From Megaustenia siamemsis (lineage: Eukaryota; Mollusca; Gastropoda; Stylommatophora; Ariophantidae), in contig JAVIAB010000073.1 in assembly GCA_032433765.1 (NCBI GenBank), positions 68,801,087 through 68,865,086 of the forward strand: 64,000 nucleotides of DNA, read 5' to 3'. A model generated the notes under the pieces. It was given only the letters and a program-made list of their open reading frames with translations. It ran no database searches and was not told the DNA's origin. Below, one piece after another: positions 56,773 to 64,000 of the stretch (the stretch's first letter is position 1; the number at the start of each line of letters is the position of its first letter). The position numbers and the translations under genes are program-made.

Positions 56773-56872
56773 NNNNNNNNNNNNNNNNNNNNNNNNNNNN
56801 NNNNNNNNNNNNNNNNNNNNNNNNNNNNNNNNNNNNNNNNNNNNNNNNNNNNNNNNNNNNNNNNNNNNNNNN
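56773..56872. other. Scaffold gap of 100 N
   Basis: Exactly 100 undetermined bases, the conventional size for a gap of unknown length. It lies upstream of the polymerase promoter and may hide the end of that element. Confidence 0.99.
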
Positions 56873-57095
56873 AATTTTTGGGGCATGTTAAAAGACACAA
56901 CAGCCTACTAAAAGTAATATTGGAAGGAAAAATACAAGGTAAAAGAGGCAGAGGCAGACCAAGACTAACATGGACGAGTAACATCAAAAGATGGTCAAGT
57001 CAATCTATGACAGCCTGCACCATCACAGCAAGAAACAGAGTAGAATGGCGATCCATGGTAGCCAACCTTTGTTGCGGAGAAGGCACACGATGATG
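56873..57095 (+). mobile_element. LINE family D, 3' end
   Basis: Intact frame: GHVKRHNSLLKVILEGKIQG, KRGRGRPRLTWTSNIKRWSS and RVEWRSMVANLCCGEGTR, then (GAT)n. The 5' side is cut by the assembly gap. Confidence 0.9.
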
Positions 57096-57244
57096 ATGAT
57101 GAAGTTTAATTGAAGACCTATTCATAGTTCCAATTTTTCAATGAAAATATAAGGGATTAGTAAAGATAAGATAGGAGTGTTTGTAGATATCGATTAGTGT
57201 TCTGGTCTGGCATGACACTCTCTAGTTGACAGCTTTTAAAAATA

Positions 57245-57530
57245 TCTTCTTCAACCTTTCAGCTCCCTATGGAGCATAGGTCTTCAACAGACAATTTCCA
57301 AGCCGTTATGTTTCTTGCCATTCTTTTAAGATCGTTCTATGTTCTTCCACATCATCTTCATCTCTGCTTCCATCTGTCTTCTCCAAGAATTCCTTGGTCT
57401 TCCTCTTTGTCTTTTTCCCTGGGGATTCCAAAAAAGGGACTGTTGTGTAATACTCTCAGTTGTCTTCCATAGTGTGTATCCTATCCAGTACCATCGTCTT
57501 CGCTGCATCTTTTATCCACTAGTATTTGAC
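57245..57530 (-). mobile_element. LINE family C, 3' fragment
   Basis: Minus strand: QRRRWYWIGYTLWKTTESIT, QQSLFWNPQGKRQRGRPRNS and WRRQMEAEMKMM, as in the copy at 43.5 kb. Confidence 0.9.
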
Positions 57531-57661
57531 TGGTATTTTTGTTAAATATAGAAAAGAAAATTTGCTGAGTTTGTGAAAGTACTAACAATGAGAAAGAACA
57601 TCTGCTTCTCACCTCCAAACAATATGCTAGTCATTTTAATCTTTCATTCCCATGGGAATCG

Positions 57662-57893
57662 TATTGAGTTATTTGTGGGTCATCATCATTGCACACCGAA
57701 CATGTCCTTAGGTGATCAGATCCCCTCCTCAGCAAGTCCTGCAGTATCCATCGACTGACGACTCCATTTCTGTGTCGGTTGATAAGTCATCTTATATGCC
57801 CACTAAGTTTCTCATTTCTGGCTGTGCCCATCTCAACTTCCATCTCTTTTATCCGAGGAGAGATGTGGACTCATGGTTGTCGAAACCTGTGCC
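57662..57893 (-). mobile_element. LINE family I, 3' fragment
   Basis: Plus text 'tgagttatttgtgggtcatc' and 'agatcccctcctcagcaagt' matches the family I 3' end. Frames are broken. Confidence 0.88.
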
Positions 57894-57899
57894 CAATCA

Positions 57900-58239
57900 T
57901 ATATAATGGGGAATATTTATTAATAAATTATTATTTTTTTAAATATAAAAAAAAACATTTTTGGGTAACTACAGATTATCATGATCAGATAATATTATTT
58001 CTATTGTGGCCACCACCAGTACTAACCTAGACAAACTGTATAGAGAAGAAACCAACTTTTAATTGACTGCAATGTTTTTCTTTGAACTTATTAAATGTCC
58101 ACATTTATTATATTCCTCATTGAACAGTTTTAAATTTACTTGTCTAATATAATTCTCTTAGGGTCAATGGTCAATACAGTGAGTGGATGGAAAGTAGTCA
58201 GCAATTCATAATTGACTACTGGAATCAGGATCATTGAAT
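57900..58239. other. Unassigned sequence
   Basis: No feature seen. Confidence 0.35.
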
Positions 58240-58425
58240 TTATTCTTTCTTCACTTCCCTCTGTACCTGTTGGTACCCTTTGCAACCTCCCATGAGGGAG
58301 ATACAAAGTTCTGATTCTTGCCCTTTTATTAGCTTCACTCAATGTCAAATGATATTGCTGTAGGGTTTCATTGATGTCTGTTCAGTTCATCTTACTCTGA
58401 GTCTGCCTCTTGCTCAATGAATTTG
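58240..58425 (-). mobile_element. LINE family E, 3' fragment
   Basis: Matches 6255-6490: the minus strand carries a decayed 'RTLYLPHGRLQRVPTG' against 'RALYLLRYLNGYKRK' and a 'TDINETL' segment. Confidence 0.7.
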
Positions 58426-58730
58426 AACTGATCAATACCCTATTCCACCTCCTCGTATTAGCTCTTGAAACAGAGGAATTAGTCTATCCAAGTAAGGACT
58501 GAGTAGGGAAGACAAATCTGGCACTCACAAATGATGTTTTATTATTGGATTGTTGGGCTGAAAGGTTCAAATATCAGTTTGCTGTTATCACAACACAATG
58601 CCATTATTTAGGGCAGATGAGAGAGAATGACAATTTCAGGAAAACAATCAGTGAGAACATTATTATAAACTTTATTACATGTGTTCAAGACAAATCTAAT
58701 TATAATCTTGTCATTTTAATATGTTAACAG

Positions 58731-58859
58731 CTTGAAGAGGCAGACAATGAGTACCAGGTTTTTTTGAGCTTGTTTGACACAGCTTTCCGGCAGTTCTTTG
58801 GAAGACAATGGCTGGGACCAAAAGTGACTTCCAAGGGGGCCAAACTCCAGTACAACAAG
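58731..58859 (+). CDS. Single internal exon of an unidentified plus-strand gene (129 nt)
   Basis: Acceptor tttaatatgttaacag|CTT and donor AAG|gtatga enclose 43 codons, phase 0 on both sides. The frame has stops immediately outside both borders (TAA just before, TGA just after). The peptide reads EEADNEYQVFLSLFDTAFRQ then FFGRQWLGPKVTSKGAKLQY. The aromatic-rich FLSLFDTAFRQFFGRQW core looks like a conserved protein but I cannot name the family. Base composition is clearly less AT-rich than its flanks. Neighbouring exons were not found; they may be outside the window. Confidence 0.7.
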
Positions 58860-59170
58860 GTATGACTTTTTTCTTTGTTAATTATTATAGTCCATTTCAT
58901 AACTCATGCCTTTCTTCAAATGCTATAACTTAGTAACTGTTTGGTTTCAAATGTTGAAATTTTGTATGTAAACTGTTTATTGCCGTGACATTATGTAACA
59001 AATTCATTCATTGGAAACAAACAGATGGTTTTATTTTGACCTATTAGTGGGTATAAAAACACACATAATGATACTTGTGAAATAAAATGTTTACAGTTTC
59101 TACTGGTCAACATTATATGAAGAATTTCAAAATCCTTATTTTTGCACACTTTTCTCATGCACAATATTAA
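58860..59170. other. Unassigned intronic sequence
   Basis: No feature seen. Confidence 0.35.
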
Positions 59171-59174
59171 AACA

Positions 59175-59775
59175 GGCAAATGAATTTAAATATTTGGGAA
59201 CATTGTTAACCTCAGATGGTAGATGTAATACAAAGATGCAGAATTGCTCAGGCAAAAGCAGCTTAAAAAATAATGAGGAAGATACTGAGCAATCCATTTT
59301 TGACAATAGAAACAAGAAAAAGAGTTCTTAAATTTATGCAGAGCCAGTCTTAATATGTAGATGTGAATCATGGACAATAGGACAACAGACAAGAAAATCA
59401 CTGGAGACTGTAGAAATGTGGTTTTACAGAAGAATGTTGAGAATACCATGGACAGCTAAGAAGAATAATGAAAACGCCCTGAAGGAGGTCAAAGCAAAAA
59501 GAGAGCTAATTTCCAATATTAGGAAGAAACAATCATATTTTTTGGCTATGTAATGAGAAGAAGGGAAACAGCTGGATATATTGTAACAACTGGAAAAATT
59601 GAGGGATGAAGAGATAGAGGAAGCAAAGAGAAAAGATACCAGACAGCTTAAGAGAATCACCTTGCAGAAGGTCAACAAGAAAGAAAAATGATAACTAACT
59701 GTCGAGATCAAAAGTTGTGGAGAGACATGATCACCTATGCCAGCAGGCATGGTATTGATGATAATGAATTTCTTA
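59175..59775 (+). mobile_element. LINE family A, old copy
   Basis: Decayed plus-strand reading ANEFKYLGTLLTSDGRCN, then ESWTIGQQTRKSLETVEMW, FYRRMLRIPWTAKKN and DMITYASRHG. Its 3' end is 'attgatgataatgaa'. Confidence 0.85.
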
Positions 59776-59863
59776 TGCATGAATCACATCACACTTTGAA
59801 CACCAGTGAAGTGTAAAGTTCCTGTGTGTTCTAATTCATTTACAAGGGCATGTAAAATCAAAC

Positions 59864-60735
59864 TTGCCATGGACTCAGAGTAATTACAATGAGTCTAAAT
59901 ATGAAATTCGTTACACTTCAGAATATCGTGATGAAGATTTGCAAATATTTCTGCAGAAAAGTAAAAAAAAAAAAAAAAAGTACCCCCATCATGCCAAGTG
60001 GCGTCTAGGGAGTATGGTGTTAGTGACCATAAATTTTACAGACCTTCGGCACATGATTTTTGGGGTAATGTGTCGGTATTATGCCCGTGCCGCTTTACTT
60101 TCCCAGAAAAAAAATCCAGTACCCATTAAAGGCTGGGTGAACCAGAAGCCGTCGGTTGGGATCGAACCCTACTGCTTGTCCTTTGTATTCCAGTTCACTA
60201 ACCACTGAGCTATCGTGGTTCCCTTGCAGAGAGAGCAAATGGAGGATTATTTATCGCTCTTTATCAAACCCTAAGAAGAGAACAATGAATATTTTGAGGT
60301 TACGTAAATGTTCATTTAACGCCAGTGCAATAATGTGGATATTTATGTCCAAGGAACACAGAAAAGGAAGAAAGAAAGGAAGAAAATTGAAGACTATGCT
60401 GAGAATGAACAATAGCATTGAAGTTTCAAAATCTACATTATGGAGAGCATGTTTCACCTTCAGAAAGTACAGTGGTGAAAAAAACATCATGTGTGATAAA
60501 CCACATATAGTAGCTGTGAAAAGCAAGGTATTTATGTGAAGTCAAGGAAATGTGTAAAGACAGTTATGATATAAAATTATTTAGATAAAACATGGATCAA
60601 TGCTCACCACACAAGTGAAAAGGAATAGTAATTATCAGATGGAAGTATTAAAAGTGTGGTATCAGCAGCAGATGCAGGTAGCAGCATGATGGGCTGTTGC
60701 AGACTGCTGAACTCATTTTTGTTTCAAAGTCAAAA
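59864..60735 (+). pseudogene. DDE transposase relic (IS630/Tc1-like), split by a SINE
   Basis: Coding-like text before the SINE (KYEIRYTSEYRDEDLQIFLQ) continues after it (REQMEDYLSLFIKP). Further on are SIEVSKSTLWRACFTF and CDKPHIVAVKSK. After frameshifts comes a degraded segment near 60560-60700 with SVVSAADAGSSMMGC. The order 'helix-turn-helix-like ... KPHIVA-KSKF ... D-T-W-NAHHT ... A-AGS' recalls IS630/Tc1-related DDE transposases of invertebrates. Whether the first part belongs to the same gene is uncertain. It is not functional. Confidence 0.4.
59965..60222 (-). mobile_element. SINE family 1, copy 7 (reverse)
   Basis: Head at the high-coordinate end ('ggaaccacgatagctcagtg' on the minus strand). 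The tail reads 'catgccaagtggcgt' near 59990, with a poly(T) tail on the minus strand (poly(A) at 59963-59979 on the plus strand). Flanks with 'tgcaga' on both sides look like a short target duplication. Confidence 0.95.
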
Positions 60736-62245
60736 GACAATCGAGACAATTTTCAAAGAGCTTTTTCCATCTCTTCATTTTTTCCCTTGTATTATTACTA
60801 AGCAGATTTCCTTTCTTATCTTTAATAAAGACAATATACATATCCTCTTATCCTTTTTAATGCATTTTCTCACTTCTTTGTTCACCTCTATGTAAGTTTC
60901 CTGTGTCTTGGCTTTATTACTTCTCGTTTTGCTTTTATTTATGTTTGCTTTCTTTCCTTAATTTTTCTCCAGGGTCTTTGCTGTTATCCATGCCTTTTTC
61001 TGGTGTTCTCTTTTTCCAAGAGTTTCATCACATGTCTCCTTCCATATATACTTTACCTGTTTCCAATGGTCTTCTGTATTTATTGTATTTTCTAGTTTTT
61101 CTAGTTGATATTTGTTTGATACTGTGACTACAAATTTCTCTTTAATTCCTTGCTCATTAAGAAACCCTACATTGAAATACTTTCTACCCTTATGTGTTGT
61201 AGTATATTTTTTCAGTTGAAGTTTAAATTTGGCTAACAGAAGATGATGATCTGAAGCCACATCTGCTCTTCTATATACTTTACAACATGTAAGGATGACT
61301 AAATCTTTTTATGAATACATATGTGGTCAATTTGATTCTCCGTTCTATGATCTTGTGACACCCATGTAGTTTTATGTGTTTCTTTTTTGGTATATTGTTC
61401 CTCCCAGGCTCATTTGATGATTAAAAGCACAGAAGTTCACTGATGTCTCTCTCATTCTCGTTTATATCTCCAAGTCCATGTTTTCCCATAATCTCTTCTA
61501 AGCTTCGGTTGTCTGATCATACTTTTGCATTTAGATCTCCCATCAAGATTATAATATCTTTGGCTCGTCTTCCATCCATCTGACATTGCAACTGTTTATA
61601 GAATTCATCTTTAACTAAATCATCCTTATCATTGGTTGGTGCATAGCATTGAATAATATGTTTTTCTTTTGACTTAAACAAAAATGTTACTCTTATTAGT
61701 CTTGGCTCTACTGTTTGCCATTCTGTCAGTGCTTTCTGTGCTTCCCTTGATAACATTATAGCTACCACTTCACTATGTTTTGCTCCAGGTTCATGGTGTC
61801 CTTATGATAAAATCATCTCTCCTGTATTTAGTTTTATCCTTTCTGCTCTTAATCATCTTGTTTTTCACATTCCTAGAATGTCTGTTTTGTAGTTTGCCAT
61901 TTCTGCTGCTACTTGTGCAGCTTTTCCCTTATTCATTTAGAGTATGTACATTCCAGATGCAAATTCTGGAGAATTTCCTGGTAGAGAAAAGGTGAGTCGG
62001 TTTCCCAGAATCCTTTTGGTTTTCTTCAAATTGTGTCATACATCTCAAAGCCCTTATCTTTCCTGGATGGCGGATTTACTTATTTTCTTTTCTTTGACTT
62101 GTCCATGTTTGTGAGGTTTTTGCAGCTTATATTTTTTAACAGTACGGGATAGGAGGACTGGCCCATGCCTAATCCTCCCTTGTCACCTTTTTCAAACATG
62201 TCTGGTAGGAAACAGTGCTATAATGCTTTGCTCGTCTTTTGGACC
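60735..62245 (-). mobile_element. LINE 5' part: leader and APE endonuclease, inverted
   Basis: From high to low coordinates on the minus strand: leader, then endonuclease motifs EHIIQCYAPTNDKDDLVKDE and IIILMGDLNAKV (61768-61517), SDHHLLLAKFKLQLKKYTTT (about 61255), the linker, and EMKRWKKLFENCLD near 60770. The endonuclease frame is broken in a few places. It lies head to head with the RT part of a family C LINE that starts at about 62265. Confidence 0.85.
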
Positions 62246-62264
62246 AGGACAGAGCATGGGCGTT

Positions 62265-63115
62265 ATATATAGAGTGGATACTGAGTATAATGCAGAACAA
62301 CAGAAACTGGTATTCAGTGGTCACTGACCAAGCAATTTAATGACTTAGACTTTGCTGGTGACATAGCTCTCCTATCACATAATCATCAAGATAAAATGAG
62401 CACACTTGATGAGAGATGATAATAACTGGGACTGAAAATAAATAGAGATAAGACAAAATAATGAGAATTAATGTAGTTGGCAATAACCAAATAGCATTTG
62501 GAGAAATACCTCTACTAGATGTAAAAATCTAACATATATCTGGGCAGTAATATAGACAAAGAAAGAGAAATAGGGAATGATACCAAAATAAGGATACAAA
62601 AAGCAAGAGTAGCCTTTGTTGCACTAGGAAACATATGGAAATGCAAAGAAATTAGGTTAAATACACAAATAACAATTTTTAACTTCAGTGTTATGTCAGT
62701 CCTATTATATGACTGTGAAACATGGAGAACAACAAAAATGACTGTCAGGAAGATACAGATCTTCATTAATGAATGTATGCGTAGAATAAAAGGATGGAAA
62801 TTGCAGGACAAAATTGGTAACATAGAATTATGGAAAAGTACCTGTAAAATACCAGTGGACTGAAAGAGATACAACAAAGACAATAGTGTAGGACACACAC
62901 CATGGAAGCCAACTGAGAGTATTACATGACAGACCTTTTTTGGAATCCTCAGGGGAAGAGACAAGAGGAAGACCAAAATATTCTTGGAGAAGACAGGTGG
63001 AAGCAGAGATGAATGTGTTGGGGAAGACATGGAATGAAGTTAAAAGAATGGCAAGAAACAGAACGGCTTGGAAATTATTTGTTCAAGACCTATGCTCCAC
63101 AGGGAGCTGAAAGGT
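62265..63115 (+). mobile_element. LINE family C, RT to 3' end (decayed)
   Basis: The plus strand begins near 'ttagactttgctggtgacat' (DFADDIA, catalytic motif altered to F-A-G-D) and ends 'ccacagggagctgaaaggta', the family C 3' end. There are many stops. Confidence 0.85.
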
Positions 63116-63124
63116 AGAAGAAGG

Positions 63125-63512
63125 AGAAGATAGTTTCTATATTAATTTATCGTTAAAGAGCTACAATAATGTGGAAGATAGTTTCTATATTAATTTATCG
63201 TTAAAGAGCTACAATAATGTGGAAGATAGTTTCTATATTAATTTATCGTTAAAGAGCTACAATAATGTGGAAGATAGTTTCTATATTAATTTATCATTAC
63301 GAAAGAGCTACAATAATGTGGAAGATAGTTTCTATATTAATTTATCATTAAAGAGCTACAATAATGTGGAACATAGTTTCTACATTAATTTATCGTTAAA
63401 GAGCTACAATAATGTGGAAGATAGTTTCTATATTAATTTATCATTATGAAAGATCTACAATAAAGTGGAAGATAGTTTCTACATTAATTTATCGTTAAAG
63501 AGCTACAATAAT
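63125..63512. repeat. Minisatellite, 48-bp unit
   Basis: About eight copies of 'aatgtggaagatagtttcta' + 'tattaatttatcgttaaaga' + 'gctacaat'. The unit is 16 codons, which creates an open frame of 92 codons (63171-63449) without coding meaning. Confidence 0.97.
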
Positions 63513-63770
63513 GTGGTTATACTATATTGTTGAAAGTGAGTTGACTGAATATTATCTTATTGACAATGTGATTGCTGAAAACTGTCTTGTTGCTAGTGGA
63601 TTGGTCGTGAACTGTCTTGTGGATTGACTTGGCACATCATTATTGTCAGCGCTTTGAACTGACACTATACTGCTGACAGTAGACTGAGCAATTTTTAATA
63701 ACGGGTGCCTAGGAACTGTTTTGTTGATAGTAGAGTAGTGTTCATAGAGACTGTTTTGTTGGCATTGCTC
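63513..63770. other. Unassigned sequence
   Basis: No feature beyond loosely repetitive 'gactgtcttgttg' motifs. Confidence 0.4.
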
Positions 63771-63774
63771 ACAT

Positions 63775-64000
63775 AACTAAAAAAAAACAACTGAAATTTT
63801 GTGGACGTATGAAGAAAAATAATACCCTTCAAGAAGTCATCTTGGAAGAGAAGTACAAGGTAGATGAGGCAAAGGCAGACCAAGACAAAAACTGATAACA
63901 TCATAAGGTGGACCGGTGAACCTTTAACATGCTCCATCAAAACAAGACAGAGTAAAATGGTGCTCCATGGTAGCCAACTTTTGATGTGGAGACAGCACCC
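63775..64000 (+). mobile_element. LINE family D, 3' fragment, cut by the window end
   Basis: 'tttgtggacgtatgaagaaa' to 'ggtagccaacttttgatgtg' follows the family D C-terminus (FCGRMKKNNTLQEVILEE). Decayed. Confidence 0.8.

Noticed and set aside
60958..61260. 100-codon minus-strand frame as a separate gene
   Set aside because: It carries the SDHHLL endonuclease motif and continues the LINE at 60735-62245.

Overview
This is an AT-rich window of an animal nuclear genome. It has spliced genes with large introns, many decayed non-LTR retrotransposons (LINEs), tRNA-derived SINEs, long minisatellites and one 100-N scaffold gap. A SUN-domain (nuclear envelope LINC complex) protein and APE-type LINEs point to a metazoan. 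The SINE and LINE mixture suggests a mollusc, perhaps a gastropod, but that is a guess from texture and not a demonstrated identity.

Genes. The best-supported gene is on the minus strand. Five exons (18136-18052, 14221-14109, 9196-9029, 6022-5930, 3229-3062) have GT-AG borders and compatible phases, and together encode the C-terminal SUN domain of a SUN1/SUN2-type inner nuclear membrane protein, ending in a stop codon. A train of very small minus-strand exons between 39.5 and 23.6 kb may be upstream exons of the same gene. On the plus strand, 19222-20169 encodes a cysteine-rich protein with two tandem copies of one module and an in-frame stop in the second copy. A single clean plus-strand exon lies at 58731-58859 (protein not identified).

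The most unusual unit is at 51.6-56.7 kb on the minus strand. It is a broken transcription unit with a TATA box, three upstream repeats, a 5' exon, an intron holding a minisatellite, and then two C2H2 zinc fingers, an OTU-like cysteine/histidine motif pair and a family-B DNA polymerase with exonuclease and polymerase motifs. It ends in a stop and AATAAA signals. It resembles the protein-primed polymerases of Polinton/Maverick-like and related selfish elements, but I found no terminal inverted repeats, integrase or capsid genes. The scaffold gap begins a few hundred bases upstream of its promoter.

Mobile elements. I group the LINEs by 3' end. Family A ends in (GAT)n. Family B ends in a (TAGA)n tail. 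Family C ends near GGGAGCTGAAAGG. Family D ends in GATGATGATG after a 'VANL' C-terminus. Family E has a distinct C-terminus. Family I carries an RNase H domain. SINE family 1 (tRNA head, tail GGCGTGACGGGGG-CACTTTAC) has seven near-complete copies and several fragments. SINE family 2 has two copies. Several insertions are nested and have visible target-site duplications. A short (TAGA)n-tailed SINE-like repeat shares its 3' end with LINE family B.

Tandem repeats. Large minisatellites lie at about 0.43-0.8, 2.7-3.0, 14.25-15.0, 15.2-17.5 (interrupted), 21.4-22.4 and 63.1-63.5 kb. Many open frames in the window are by-products of these repeats and are not listed as genes.
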